A stretch of DNA of 64,000 nucleotides, taken from assembly GCA_963749575.1 (NCBI GenBank), contig CAVVNM010000014.1, positions 496,001 to 560,000 on the forward strand, given 5' to 3'. Below are positions 1 to 9,036 of this stretch, piece by piece; the first letter of the stretch is position 1, and each line of letters opens with the position of its first letter. Source of the DNA: JAMXLO01 sp963749575 (GTDB taxonomy: Bacteria; Pseudomonadota; Alphaproteobacteria; Acetobacterales; Acetobacteraceae). The notes below the pieces were generated by a model. It saw nothing but the letters and a program-made list of their open reading frames with translations. It was not told where the DNA came from and searched no databases. The translations under genes were made by a program, and so were the position numbers.

Positions 1-289
1 TCGTGGACTGGACTGTTCACCATAACAGCTCGCTCCATCGGGAAGAGCGGAGTCGCCCCCTCGCGGCCACAGTTGGTCACTGCGATCCGGCATTACTCCG
101 ACGACCTCTGCAGCCCTCGGATGGCACGGCGTGTTTCCGAACCCAACCGCATTGCGGAAGAGTGTCTGCCGACTGGCGAATATTTACTCCCTTACGAACG
201 GAACATACCTAGTCGCTGCCGCGGGGGCCGGTAGGTTGGCCGCGGCACGGGCACCTGCGGAGTGTGCGGCTCAGATCTCGGAGGCAAGC
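1..289. other. Intergenic, no gene recognised
   Basis: No reading frame in this stretch resembles a known protein. Its right half carries one copy of the degenerate repeat described at 141-206. The last bases (GGAGG at 280-284) are the ribosome binding site of the crotonase gene that follows. Confidence 0.5.
141..206 (+). repeat. Degenerate intergenic repeat, copy 1
   Basis: The core is GGAAGAGTGTCTGCCG at 156-171, followed by a GGCGAAtATT block, an ACTCCC block and an AACATAC-like end. The same order of blocks is found at 13786-13851 and 15590-15656 (minus strand) and at 21295-21362 (plus strand). It lies in the leader of the crotonase gene, upstream of its ribosome binding site. Function is unknown; it is too degenerate to be a recent IS end. 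Confidence 0.55.
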
Positions 290-1129
290 ATGAACGCCAT
301 AACAAATCCGAGACAGATCCGTCTCGTGCGACGTTCGGCGTCTTACTGGCGAGCTACGTTTGATCACCCGCCACTGAATATCTTCGGTCCGGAGACCGTT
401 CCGCAATTGAACGCAATTATCACAGCACTCGAAACCGATGAGCATGTCAAGGTTGTTGTTTTCGATAGCGCCGTCGAGGGCTTCTTCTTGACGCATTATG
501 ACCTACTGGCGAAACCCGAAGACACAACGAGCCTGCCTCCAGGCCCGACGGGGTTGCAGGCGCTTCCCGATATGCTGGTGCGTCTAAGCCGCGCTCCTGT
601 GGTCTCAATTGTCCTGATCCGCGGACGCGCCACGGGGGTTGGAAGCGAGTTATCACTCGCGAGCGATATGCGCTTTGCGAGTCGGGAAAAAGCTATCTTG
701 TCGCAATGGGAGGTCGGTGCCGGCCTGGTCCCGGGCGGCGGACCGATGGCACGACTACCCCGCCTCATAGGCCGTGGGCGTGCGTTGGAAGTGCTGCTCG
801 GGGCGGACGATATTCCAGGCGACCTCGCCGAGCTTTACGGCTACGTCAATCGTGCTTTGCCGGACGAAGAGCTCGATGGCTTTGTCGATGCGCTTGCAGT
901 GCGCATTGCTTCGTTCGACAAACAGGCCATCGCGGACACAAAGCACTTGGTCAACATTGCTAGCCTGCCGCCCGATGCGGAAATCGCGCCTGAGTGGGAC
1001 GCCTTTCTTGCGTCTATTGACCGCCCGGCCAGCGAGACGAGGATAAAGGCGTTGATGGAGCGCGGCTTCCATAGGGCGGGGGATGTTGAAAATCGACTGG
1101 GATACCATGTGGGCCAGGTAGGTAGGTGA
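290..1129 (+). CDS. Enoyl-CoA hydratase/isomerase (crotonase) family protein
   Basis: A 279-residue crotonase-fold protein. Start ATG 290 is chosen because GGAGG lies six bases upstream; the frame is open further upstream but that part is the repeat and looks non-coding. The family's second oxyanion-hole segment is visible as GRATGVGSELSLASDMRFA (about residues 112-130), followed by the E-V-G-A-G-L-V-P-G turn (141-149) that usually carries a catalytic Glu. The first oxyanion segment is atypical (GFFLTHYDL, 64-72, instead of AF-x-AGADL). Family members hydrate, isomerise or hydrolyse acyl-CoA thioesters in the cytoplasm. The substrate cannot be read from the sequence, and no beta-oxidation partner is adjacent. 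Confidence 0.85.
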   Translation: MNAITNPRQIRLVRRSASYWRATFDHPPLNIFGPETVPQLNAIITALETDEHVKVVVFDSAVEGFFLTHYDLLAKPEDTTSLPPGPTGLQALPDMLVRLSRAPVVSIVLIRGRATGVGSELSLASDMRFASREKAILSQWEVGAGLVPGGGPMARLPRLIGRGRALEVLLGADDIPGDLAELYGYVNRALPDEELDGFVDALAVRIASFDKQAIADTKHLVNIASLPPDAEIAPEWDAFLASIDRPASETRIKALMERGFHRAGDVENRLGYHVGQVGR

Positions 1130-1154
1130 TTGCCCGGGCAAGTCGAGCCTGATC

Positions 1155-1517
1155 ATGAACGTGCATCCGTCTGAGGAAATAAATCCGCCGTGGCCCGCCA
1201 CCGCGGAAGTGTTCGCGCCTGAGGCGTTATGCGAGCTCAAGATTGACACGGATGGAAATGCCATTTCCGATATCGCGTTCCGGGTGCGCTCGTCCTCCGA
1301 CGACGGTGCGCAGACCGCGACACTGCGCCGGCTTGCCGGCGCGCCGGCCGCCGGGATGGGCGATGGCGGGCAGATTATCGTCGAAGGAACCCCGGTCTCA
1401 GCCGGTCGGGAGGCCGGGGTGACGGATGCTGGCGGCTACCGCCTGTTCGCGGTCCGGCGCGGCGATGAAGCCGTTTTTCTTGTGGATCTGCGCTGCCATT
1501 TCTTCAATACGCAATGA
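1155..1517 (+). pseudogene. DUF4331 family fragment
   Basis: The 120 codons match an internal stretch of DUF4331 proteins: ELKIDTDGNAISDIAFRVR (27-45), QTATLRRLAGAPAAG, then IIVEGTPVSAGREAGVTDAG. Family members are several hundred residues long and continue with a conserved G-W-R-S-D-PFF block. Here the frame ends soon after the V-R-R-G-D-E-A-V-F-L stretch, and nothing recognisable follows in any frame. It is therefore read as a remnant rather than a small gene, although an expressed short protein cannot be excluded. DUF4331 function is not established. Confidence 0.6.
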
Positions 1518-1827
1518 TCGTCACCCTCGCCTGGCCTCATGGGCTGGCGACCGAGATCCACGCAACCTTTGACACACTGCCCAGCTCTGCATTTCGTGCC
1601 CAAACGTCCACTTCGACGAGGAATTGTCATCGTACTGACATCGCAGGTTGCCAGCCTTTCGCTAGAACGGATGCACAAGCCACCGCTCTTGCATACCTCA
1701 CTGCCTATAGTACCATTCACTGTGTTGCCGCGACATGGCTGCATGCAGACACGGGCTCATCCGACACTATCCGCAGCGCCGCCTACGGGAACGTGGGCTC
1801 AACCGACGACCCTAGGGATATGCTCAA
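1518..1827. other. Intergenic, probable decayed DUF4331 tail and glk leader
   Basis: About 310 bases with no recognisable coding sequence on either strand. It probably contains the promoter of the glk operon, but no convincing -35/-10 pair could be picked out. Confidence 0.4.
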
Positions 1828-2829
1828 ATGCTACTGGCCGGTGATATCGGCGGAACGAAGACCTTGCTCGCACTCTATGCACCCTCGTCAGGGGTGAGAC
1901 AGCCGGTCGCAGAAGCGGAGTTCCATAGCGGCAGCTACCCCGGCCTGGATGCCATTGCGCGTGAATTCCTGACGCGACAGAACCAGACCGCCGAGTATGC
2001 CTGCTTCGACGTTGCGGGACCGGTGATCGGCGGTCGTGCGCACCTTACCAACCTGCCCTGGGATATGGACGAAGCTGCGCTGTGCCAGAGCCTCGGGCTG
2101 CAGCGTGTCATGCTGCTGAACGATCTGAAGGCGATCGCCTATGCTGTGCCACAGCTCCGGCCGACGGAGCTACACTGCATCAACGCAGGCGGAGCGGAGC
2201 CGAACGGGCCGATTGCCGTGGTCGCACCGGGGACCGGTCTTGGGGAAGCGTTCCTGGTATGGAACGGCACCGGCTACATCGCCTGTTCGTCGGAGGGCGG
2301 CCACGCGAGCTTCGCGCCCACGGACGAGCGGCAGTCCGCGCTGCGGCGGTATCTCGCCGATCGCTTCGGACATGTGTCGTGCGAACGCGTCTGTTCGGGT
2401 CTCGGCATCGCCAACATCTATGACTACCTGCGCGAGAGGCAGCCAGAATTGGAACCGGCCGCGTTCGCGGCTGAATTGTCACAGGCGGCGGACCGGACGC
2501 CGCTGATCTCGCAGGCCGGCGTCGATGACGCCTCGGGCAATCCACTGGCGGCGGCGGCGCTGGAGATGTTCGTAACGATCCTCGGCGATGAGGCCGGCAA
2601 TCTGGCACTGAAGGTGCTGGCAACGGGGGGCGTTTATCTGGCCGGCGGCATTCCGGCCCATATCCTGTCGAAGCTTGCCGACGGACGTTTCGTGCAGGCG
2701 TTCGTCAACAAGGGTCGGATGTCGGACCTGCTTGCGGCGATGCCGGTACATGTCGTGACCGCTCGTGCGGCGCTGTTGGGCGCGGCACTCTATGGCCTGG
2801 ATCAGATGCGAACAAACACGCGAGGTTGA
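1828..2829 (+). CDS. glk: Glucokinase
   Basis: A 333-residue ATP-dependent glucokinase of the proteobacterial Glk family (PF02685), converting glucose to glucose 6-phosphate in the cytoplasm. The phosphate-1 loop is AGDIGGTKT (4-12), the sugar-binding stretch is LLNDLKAIAYA (about 91-101), the phosphate-2 motif is VAPGTGLGEAFL (about 132-143) and EGGHASFAP follows. Length is normal for the family. It is the first gene of a five-enzyme operon (gnd, zwf, tal, pgi follow on the same strand with short gaps), which feeds glucose into the oxidative pentose-phosphate or Entner-Doudoroff route. The start codon ATG 1828 directly precedes the phosphate-1 loop, so it is well placed. Confidence 0.93.
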   Translation: MLLAGDIGGTKTLLALYAPSSGVRQPVAEAEFHSGSYPGLDAIAREFLTRQNQTAEYACFDVAGPVIGGRAHLTNLPWDMDEAALCQSLGLQRVMLLNDLKAIAYAVPQLRPTELHCINAGGAEPNGPIAVVAPGTGLGEAFLVWNGTGYIACSSEGGHASFAPTDERQSALRRYLADRFGHVSCERVCSGLGIANIYDYLRERQPELEPAAFAAELSQAADRTPLISQAGVDDASGNPLAAAALEMFVTILGDEAGNLALKVLATGGVYLAGGIPAHILSKLADGRFVQAFVNKGRMSDLLAAMPVHVVTARAALLGAALYGLDQMRTNTRG

Positions 2830-2832
2830 GGC

Positions 2833-2901
2833 ATGGCACGTCATCCCGATCTGGACCAGCTCGCCGCCTCCAGGCAGGCGATCGGGCGATTGCCGGCATG
2901 A
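2833..2901 (+). CDS. Small ORF between glk and gnd (22 aa)
   Basis: ATG 2833 starts three bases after the glk stop and reads M-A-R-H-P-D-L-D-Q-L-A-A-S-R-Q-A-I-G-R-L-P-A before TGA 2899-2901. A GAGG at 2822-2825 is spaced seven bases from the ATG. The gnd gene starts 28 bases later. The leader bases ACACGC(G)AGGTTGAGG before this ORF recur as ACACGCAGGTTGAGG before gnd, so a short duplication may have created it. It could be a leader peptide, a coupling ORF or chance. No homology is recognised. Confidence 0.3.
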   Translation: MARHPDLDQLAASRQAIGRLPA

Positions 2902-2929
2902 ACCAACACGCAGGTTGAGGAGAAGCACG

Positions 2930-3943
2930 ATGGAACTGGGCATGATCGGGCTTGGCCGCATGGGCGCCAACATGGTCGAGCGGCTGATGAAGGCGGGCCA
3001 CACGTGCGTGGTTTACGACAGCCACGCCGACACGGTGCAGCAATCGGTCGCCAAGGGTGCGAGGGGCGTGACCAGCCTGGCGGATTTCGTCAAGACTTTG
3101 TCGAAGCCGCGCGCGGTGTGGCTGATGCTGCCGGCCGCGGCGGTGGATTCCGTGCTGCATGCGCTGGTGCCGCTGCTGGAGCGGGACGACATCGTGATCG
3201 AAGGCGGCAATTCCTATTACCACGACGACATCCGGCGTGCCGGCGAACTCAAGGTCAAGGGGCTGCATTATGTCGATGTCGGCGTGAGCGGCGGGGTGTG
3301 GGGTCTGGAGCGCGGGTATTGTCACATGATCGGCGGCGAGGACGCGATCGTGAAGCATCTTGATCCGATCTTCCGTTCGCTGGCACCGGGTGTCGAGACG
3401 GCACCGCGCACACCGGGCGCGAGCGGCGAGCCGTCGCAGGCGGAGTACGGCTACCTGCATTGTGGCCCGAACGGCGCCGGTCACTTCGTGAAGATGGTAC
3501 ACAACGGCATCGAGTATGGCATGATGGCGGCGTTCGCCGAGGGCTTCAACATCATCAAGAACGCCGATATCGGCCTGAAGACGCATGAGGTGGACGCCGA
3601 AACCACACCGCTGCGTGAGCCGGAGCATTACCGGTATCAGATCGATGTGGCGCAGGTCGCGGAACTGTGGCGGCGCGGCAGTGTGGTCGGCTCGTGGCTG
3701 CTGGATCTGACTGCGGGCGCGTTGCGGCTGGACCCGGCGCTGGCGAATTTTGCTGGCCGGGTCTCGGATTCCGGTGAAGGGCGCTGGACGCTGCACGCCG
3801 CGATCGATGAGGGTGTGCCGGCGCCGGTGATCAGCGCGGCGCTGTATGCGCGGTTCGAATCGCGCGGCAACGCCGAGTATGCCAACCGTCTGTTGTCGGC
3901 GATGCGTTTCGCGTTCGGCGGCCATCTCGAGAAGAAGGCATAG
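2930..3943 (+). CDS. gnd: 6-phosphogluconate dehydrogenase, decarboxylating (short form)
   Basis: A 337-residue member of the short (about 300-340 aa) 6PGDH class, which oxidatively decarboxylates 6-phosphogluconate to ribulose 5-phosphate; many short forms prefer NAD. The N-terminal Rossmann motif is GLGRMGANM (6-14). Substrate-binding stretches GGNSYYHDD and VGVSGGVWGL, and the H-N-G-I-E-Y segment after K-M-V, are all present. ATG 2930 is chosen because GAGGAG lies upstream and the Rossmann motif starts at residue 6; the open frame upstream is non-coding. zwf begins nine bases after its stop, so the two oxidative-branch enzymes are co-translated neighbours. Confidence 0.93.
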   Translation: MELGMIGLGRMGANMVERLMKAGHTCVVYDSHADTVQQSVAKGARGVTSLADFVKTLSKPRAVWLMLPAAAVDSVLHALVPLLERDDIVIEGGNSYYHDDIRRAGELKVKGLHYVDVGVSGGVWGLERGYCHMIGGEDAIVKHLDPIFRSLAPGVETAPRTPGASGEPSQAEYGYLHCGPNGAGHFVKMVHNGIEYGMMAAFAEGFNIIKNADIGLKTHEVDAETTPLREPEHYRYQIDVAQVAELWRRGSVVGSWLLDLTAGALRLDPALANFAGRVSDSGEGRWTLHAAIDEGVPAPVISAALYARFESRGNAEYANRLLSAMRFAFGGHLEKKA

Positions 3944-3952
3944 GAGGCGGCG

Positions 3953-5329
3953 ATGGCGGTGCAGCCGTCCGACGCGATCGTGTTCTTCGGCGCGACCGGT
4001 GATCTGGCGTACAAACAGGTCTTCCCGTCGTTGCTGGGATTGATACGCGACGAGGGGCTGAATGTGCCGATCATCGGCGTTGCCAAGGCTGGTTGGACGC
4101 TCGATCAGTTGAAGTCGCGCGCGGCGGACAGTCTGCAGCAGCACGGTGCCACCGACCGGAAGGCCGTGCAGCGTCTGTTGGAGCTGCTGCGCTATGTCGA
4201 CGGCGACTACAACGACACCGCCACGTTCGCGGAGCTGCGCAAGCAGCTTGGCGAGGCGAAACGGCCGCTGCACTATCTTGCCGTGCCGCCGAGTCTGTTC
4301 GGCACCGTGGCCGAGGCGCTGGCGCAGTCGGGTTGCGCGGCCGACGCGCGGCTGGTGATCGAGAAGCCGTTCGGTCACAACCGGGAGACGGCACGCGAGC
4401 TGAACAGGCTGCTGGCGAAGTTCTTTCCCGAAGAGGCGATCTTCCGGATCGACCACTACCTGGGCAAAGAGCCGGTGCAGAACATCGTCTACACGAGGTT
4501 CGCCAATTCGATATTCGAACCGCTGTGGAACCGCGACCACGTCGGCAGCATCCAGATCACCATGGCGGAGGATTTCGGCGTGGACGATCGCGGCCGCTTC
4601 TATGATGAAACCGGTGCGCTCCGCGACGTGGTGCAGAACCACATGCTGCAGGTACTCGCGCAACTGACGATGGACCCGCCGACCGGCGAAGAGCACGAGG
4701 CGATGCGCGATCAGAAGGCGGCGCTGCTGAAGGCGGTGCGGCCGCTCGACCCGGCGCATGTGGTGCGCGGGCAGTATGCCGGCTATCAGTCGGTGCCCGG
4801 CGTGGGCGCGGGTTCCACGGTCGAGACCTTCGTGGCGGTGAAGCTGTTCATCGAGAGCTGGCGCTGGGCCGACGTGCCGATCTTCATCCGTGCCGGCAAG
4901 AAGCTGCCGGTGAACGCGACCGAGGTGGTGGTGCATTTCAAGCGGCCGCCGCGGGAGACCTTCGACGAACTGGTGCCGCTGAGTTCCGGCCACGTGCGGA
5001 TGCGGATCAGCCCGGATGTCAGCATCGCGATGGGCGTGCGGGTGAAGCTGCCCGGAGAGCGCATGGTGGGCGAGGATGTCGAGCTGATCCTGACCGAACA
5101 TGCGCCGAACCTGTTGCCGCCGTATCAGCGGCTGCTGGGCGACGCGATGCGCGGGCTGGGCGAACTGTTCGGGCGCGACGATATCGTCGACGCCCAATGG
5201 CGCATCGTCGAGCCGATCCTGGACAACGCGGCACCGGTCTATCCCTATCAGCCGGGCACCTGGGGGCCAGAGGAGGCGGAGGCATTGATCGGTCCGGATG
5301 GACCATGGCGGAATCCGCAACCCGCGTAG
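3953..5329 (+). CDS. zwf: Glucose-6-phosphate 1-dehydrogenase
   Basis: A 458-residue G6PDH, catalysing glucose 6-phosphate plus NAD(P)+ to 6-phosphogluconolactone. The coenzyme-binding GATGDLA lies near the N-terminus (about 13-19), EKPFGHN follows (about 137-143), and the active-site signature RIDHYLGKEPVQNI lies about 164-177 with the catalytic His-Asp pair and the substrate Lys. AGGAGG sits just upstream of ATG 3953. No 6-phosphogluconolactonase gene was found in the window, so that step is encoded elsewhere or is spontaneous. The small ORF 5341-5463 overlaps the end of the zwf ribosomal read-out region through a shared TAGGAGG. Confidence 0.95.
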   Translation: MAVQPSDAIVFFGATGDLAYKQVFPSLLGLIRDEGLNVPIIGVAKAGWTLDQLKSRAADSLQQHGATDRKAVQRLLELLRYVDGDYNDTATFAELRKQLGEAKRPLHYLAVPPSLFGTVAEALAQSGCAADARLVIEKPFGHNRETARELNRLLAKFFPEEAIFRIDHYLGKEPVQNIVYTRFANSIFEPLWNRDHVGSIQITMAEDFGVDDRGRFYDETGALRDVVQNHMLQVLAQLTMDPPTGEEHEAMRDQKAALLKAVRPLDPAHVVRGQYAGYQSVPGVGAGSTVETFVAVKLFIESWRWADVPIFIRAGKKLPVNATEVVVHFKRPPRETFDELVPLSSGHVRMRISPDVSIAMGVRVKLPGERMVGEDVELILTEHAPNLLPPYQRLLGDAMRGLGELFGRDDIVDAQWRIVEPILDNAAPVYPYQPGTWGPEEAEALIGPDGPWRNPQPA

Positions 5330-5340
5330 GAGGCTGCAGG

Positions 5341-5463
5341 ATGATGCACCAGTGTGTCTTCCTGTTCGGGCGGGCGTTTCGGCTGTATCCGGCGAAGCAC
5401 TGCGCCATGATCGATGACAAGCTGCGCATCCTCGAAAGTTATGAAAAGGGAGACGAGCAGTGA
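5341..5463 (+). CDS. Small ORF coupled to tal (40 aa)
   Basis: Forty codons from ATG 5341 to TGA 5461-5463. A perfect AGGAGG (5328-5333), overlapping the zwf stop codon, is spaced seven bases from the ATG. Its stop overlaps the GTG start of tal (GTGA at 5460-5463), the classic arrangement for translational coupling. The C-terminal half (M-I-D-D-K-L-R-I-L-E-S-Y-E-K-G-D-E-Q) is hydrophilic and could form a helix; the N-terminal half is hydrophobic with two Cys. No family is recognised. It may be a real small protein or a coupling ORF. Evidence of conservation is needed to decide. Confidence 0.5.
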   Translation: MMHQCVFLFGRAFRLYPAKHCAMIDDKLRILESYEKGDEQ

Positions 5464-6536
5464 AAGCGACACAGAAACTGCACGCGCTGGGTCAGAGCCT
5501 GTGGCTCGACAACATCACCCGCGATCTACTGACCAGCGGCACGTTGCGGCGCTACATCGACGAGCTGTCGGTCACGGGACTGACGTCGAACCCGACCATC
5601 TTCGACCATGCGGTTGCGCACAGCCATTCGTATGACGACGACATCAGGCGGCTGGTCGCGGGAGGCAAGTCGGATGAGGCACTGTTCTTCGAGCTGGCGG
5701 TCGCTGATCTCACCCAGGCGGCCGATCTGTTTGCACCGATTTATCAGCGGACCGCTGGGGTGGACGGATTTGTCTCGCTCGAGGTCTCGCCTTTGCTGGC
5801 ACACGACACCGCCAGGACCGTGGCCGAGGCGAGGGCACTGCACGGCAAGGCCAAGCGGGCGAACCTGTTCATCAAGATCCCTGGCACCACCGAAGGACTT
5901 CCCGCCATCGAGGAAGCGATCTATTCGGGCGTGCCGGTGAACGTCACGCTGCTGTTCTCGCGCGACGACTATATGAGGGCCGCGGATGCCTACATGCGCG
6001 GACTCGAACGTCGCGTTGCGGCGGGACTGAGCCCGGATGTGCGCTCGGTGGCGTCGCTGTTCGTCAGCCGCTGGGACAGGGCGACGATGGACAAGTTGCC
6101 CGGCGAGTTGCGGGATCGGCTTGGCATCGCGATCTCGCAGCAGGCCTACAAGGCGTATCGCGATCTGCTCGAATCGGATCGCTGGCAGCGCCTGGAAGGC
6201 CAGGGGGCACGGCCGCAACGGCTGCTGTTCGCCAGCACCAGCAACAAGGATCCGCAGGCCTCCGACGTGCTCTACATGGGCGCGCTGGCGGCGCCGAACA
6301 CGGTCAACACGGTGCCCGAGGAGACGCTGCTTGCCTTCGCCGCTCACGGTGTGGTGGATCAGCCGATGCGCCGGGATGGCGACGACTGCGAGCAGGTGCT
6401 GGCCAGAGTTGCCCGTGCCGGCATCGATGTCGCGGCACTTGCCAGGCAGTTGCAGGACGACGGCGCCAAGGGGTTCGTCAATTCCTGGAAGGAACTGCTT
6501 GGGGCGATCGAAGCGAAGAGCAAGGTGCTGGCCTAG
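5460..6536 (+). CDS. tal: Transaldolase
   Basis: A 358-residue transaldolase of the longer (about 360 aa) class, which moves a dihydroxyacetone unit between sedoheptulose 7-phosphate and glyceraldehyde 3-phosphate. TSNPTIFDHA (about 41-50) is the family signature, and the Schiff-base Lys lies in NLFIKIPGT (about 135-143), followed by NVTLLFS. The start is GTG 5460, supported by GGGAG seven bases upstream and overlapping the preceding small ORF. In several acetic acid bacteria transaldolase and glucose-6-phosphate isomerase form one fused protein; here they are two adjacent genes about 20 bases apart in the same order. Confidence 0.93.
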   Translation: MKATQKLHALGQSLWLDNITRDLLTSGTLRRYIDELSVTGLTSNPTIFDHAVAHSHSYDDDIRRLVAGGKSDEALFFELAVADLTQAADLFAPIYQRTAGVDGFVSLEVSPLLAHDTARTVAEARALHGKAKRANLFIKIPGTTEGLPAIEEAIYSGVPVNVTLLFSRDDYMRAADAYMRGLERRVAAGLSPDVRSVASLFVSRWDRATMDKLPGELRDRLGIAISQQAYKAYRDLLESDRWQRLEGQGARPQRLLFASTSNKDPQASDVLYMGALAAPNTVNTVPEETLLAFAAHGVVDQPMRRDGDDCEQVLARVARAGIDVAALARQLQDDGAKGFVNSWKELLGAIEAKSKVLA

Positions 6537-6557
6537 ACTGTCACGGAGGGATTGATC

Positions 6558-8186
6558 ATGGCGGATTCACAACAGTCAAACGAGACCGCTGCGTGGCGCG
6601 CGCTGGCGGCGCACCACCAGACGATCAAGGATGTGCATCTACGGCAGTTGTTCAGCGACGATGCCGGGCGCGGTGAGCGCCTGACGGCGGAAGGCGCGGG
6701 GTTATATCTGGACTATTCGAAGAACCGCATCAGTGACGAGACGATCCGTTTGCTGCTGCAGCTGGCGCACGAGCGCGGCGTGACGCAACGGCGCGATGCG
6801 ATGTTCCGCGGGGACATGATCAACGTCACGGAGCGGCGTGCGGTGCTGCACGCGGCGCTGCGGGCGCCGAAGGATGCAAGCATCATGGTCGATGGCCACG
6901 ACGTCGTACCCGACGTGCACGCCGTGCTGGACCAGATGGCCGACTTCGCCGGGCGCGTTCGCTCCGGGGCGTGGCTCGGGCATACCGGCAAGCACATCCG
7001 CAACGTGATCAATATCGGCATCGGCGGTTCGTATCTCGGGCCCGAGATGGCGTATCGCGCGCTGCGTCCGTTCAGCGACCGGTCGATGACCTTCCGCTTC
7101 GTGTCCAACGTGGACGGCGCCGATTTCACCGAGGCCACGCTGGGGTTGAACCCCGACGAGACCTTGTTCGTAGTGGCGTCGAAGACCTTCACCACGCTGG
7201 AGACGATGACCAACGCGGCCACTGCGCGAAAGTGGCTGACCGGTGCACTGGGCGATGCGGCGGTCGCGAAGCATTTCGTCGCATTGTCGACCAACACCGC
7301 GGCGGTGAAGAAATTCGGCATCGACACGCACAATATGTTCGGCTTCTGGGACTGGGTCGGTGGGCGCTACTCGATGGATAGCGCAATCGGGCTATCGACC
7401 ATGATCGCCATCGGCGCCGATGGCTTTCGCGATATGCTGGCGGGCTTCCGGGCGATGGACGAGCACTTCCTGACCACGCCGCCGGAGCGCAACCTGCCGC
7501 TGCTGATGGGATTGTTTTCAGTCTGGTACAACAACTTCTTCGGGGCACAGACCATCGGCGTGATGCCGTATTCGTCGCACATGGCGCGCTTCCCCGCGTA
7601 CCTCCAGCAGTTGCAGATGGAGAGCAACGGCAAGCACGTGAACCTGAAGGGTCAATTGGTGGCCGGACAAACCGGCGCGATCGTCTGGGGTGAGCCGGGC
7701 ACTGACGGGCAGCACTCGTTCTACCAGTTGCTGCATCAGGGCACGAAGCTGGTCCCGTGCGATTTCATCGGCTTCTGCCGTCCGCTCAGCCCGCTGGCCG
7801 ATCAGCACGACTTACTGATGGCGAATCTGTTCGCCCAGGCCGAGGCGCTGGCGTTTGGCAAGACGGCAGAAGAACTTGCCGCCGAGGGTTCGCCGGCGTT
7901 CCAGACGCCGTTCCGGGTGACTGAGGGCAATCGTCCCAGCAACACCATCCTGGCCGACGCGCTGACGCCGCACAGCCTGGGCGCGCTGGTCGCGCTGTAC
8001 GAGCACAGCGTGTTCACCCAAGGCGCGATCTGGGGGATCGATTCCTACGACCAATGGGGCGTGGAGCTGGGCAAGGTGCTCGCCCAGCGGATCATCCCGG
8101 AACTCGAAACCGCTTCGGATCCGAAGCTGACGCACGACGGCTCGACCAATGCGCTGATCCGACGCTACCGCAAACGGCGTCGCTAG
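6558..8186 (+). CDS. pgi: Glucose-6-phosphate isomerase
   Basis: A 542-residue isomerase interconverting glucose 6-phosphate and fructose 6-phosphate. Both family signatures are present: IVWGEPGTDGQHSFYQ (about 374-389, with the catalytic His region) and GIDSYDQWGVELGK (about 492-505). ATG 6558 is preferred over the in-frame TTG at 6552, because GGAGGG at 6545-6550 is then spaced seven bases away. Last gene of the glk-gnd-zwf-tal-pgi operon; it converges on the cytochrome oxidase operon, with only about 58 bases between the two stops. Confidence 0.95.
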   Translation: MADSQQSNETAAWRALAAHHQTIKDVHLRQLFSDDAGRGERLTAEGAGLYLDYSKNRISDETIRLLLQLAHERGVTQRRDAMFRGDMINVTERRAVLHAALRAPKDASIMVDGHDVVPDVHAVLDQMADFAGRVRSGAWLGHTGKHIRNVINIGIGGSYLGPEMAYRALRPFSDRSMTFRFVSNVDGADFTEATLGLNPDETLFVVASKTFTTLETMTNAATARKWLTGALGDAAVAKHFVALSTNTAAVKKFGIDTHNMFGFWDWVGGRYSMDSAIGLSTMIAIGADGFRDMLAGFRAMDEHFLTTPPERNLPLLMGLFSVWYNNFFGAQTIGVMPYSSHMARFPAYLQQLQMESNGKHVNLKGQLVAGQTGAIVWGEPGTDGQHSFYQLLHQGTKLVPCDFIGFCRPLSPLADQHDLLMANLFAQAEALAFGKTAEELAAEGSPAFQTPFRVTEGNRPSNTILADALTPHSLGALVALYEHSVFTQGAIWGIDSYDQWGVELGKVLAQRIIPELETASDPKLTHDGSTNALIRRYRKRRR

Positions 8187-8244
8187 ACCGCCGGTCACCA
8201 GCAAAGGGGCCGCTTGCTCACTCCGCGGAGCCTGATGCCGTACG

Positions 8245-9036
8245 CTATGGACTGCCGTGATAATAGCGGCTCGCGGCAGTGATTTCGGCCGGCGTCATCC
8301 CGCGTGCTACGTTACGCATCTGCTGGTCAATATCGTTTCGCCTCGTTCCGTCGGCGAAAGCGTCGAGCTGCGCGCGCAGGTATGTGACGGGTTCGCCTTC
8401 AAGCCACGGAGCGCCGATCTTGTTGCCCAGCTCGCCGTGGCACGCACCGCATGGTGCGATGTTGCGCATCGGTGCGCCCTCTGCGACGATCTGTGGTGTC
8501 CCCCCCTCGGAGGCGTGTTCGTCGAAGACACGTGGCAGATAGGCATAGTACGCGGCGAGATCTCGCATATCGCGGTCGCTCAGGTCGGCCACGAGAGGCA
8601 TCATGATCGCGCTGTTACGCGCGCCGCTCTTGAAGTCCGCCAGCTCCTTGTAGATCGCGCCCGGATACTGCCCGGCAAGATTAGGCGCGTTTGCCTCGCT
8701 CATGCCGCGTGCGCCGTGGCACATGGTGCAACGCAATGCCAGTGTCGCACCGCGACCGATCGACTCCGCACTGGCGTCACGCAGCATGCCGGGGATGACT
8801 TCGACCTGGGTGACCGGATAGCTGGCCTGCACGACGGGTTGACTGGCTGGAACAGCGTGGATCAAGCCGGCCGCCGAGCAGATCGCATCCCAGAGGCCAC
8901 GGAACCGCGCACCGGGTTGCTCGTACGGCAGCCATGCGAACCCAAGGACGATAGCAACGACGGCAGTGCCCGATGTGACTCCGACGCTGGTGGCGACCCA
9001 GCGATCGCGCAGCAGCGGACGCCAGCTCCAGTTCAC
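8245..9036 (-). CDS. Membrane-anchored dihaem cytochrome c (c4-like)
   Basis: A 263-residue protein with an N-terminal membrane segment (about 16-36) and two cytochrome c domains of the c4 type, with haem motifs C103-T-M-C-H107 and C196-G-A-C-H200. It should sit on the periplasmic side and hand electrons to the oxidase encoded next to it. The start is GTG 9036, overlapping the stop of the oxidase subunit I gene (GTGA), with GGAG about seven bases upstream. Last gene of a six-gene minus-strand operon. Its exact donor and acceptor are inferred from context only. Confidence 0.85.
   Translation of the reverse strand: MNWSWRPLLRDRWVATSVGVTSGTAVVAIVLGFAWLPYEQPGARFRGLWDAICSAAGLIHAVPASQPVVQASYPVTQVEVIPGMLRDASAESIGRGATLALRCTMCHGARGMSEANAPNLAGQYPGAIYKELADFKSGARNSAIMMPLVADLSDRDMRDLAAYYAYLPRVFDEHASEGGTPQIVAEGAPMRNIAPCGACHGELGNKIGAPWLEGEPVTYLRAQLDAFADGTRRNDIDQQMRNVARGMTPAEITAASRYYHGSP

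Noticed and set aside
2705..5320. Open frame of 871 codons on the minus strand
   Set aside because: It is exactly antisense to gnd and zwf, rich in His, Arg and Gln, and has no recognisable domain. Such frames arise from the GC-rich third positions of the real genes.
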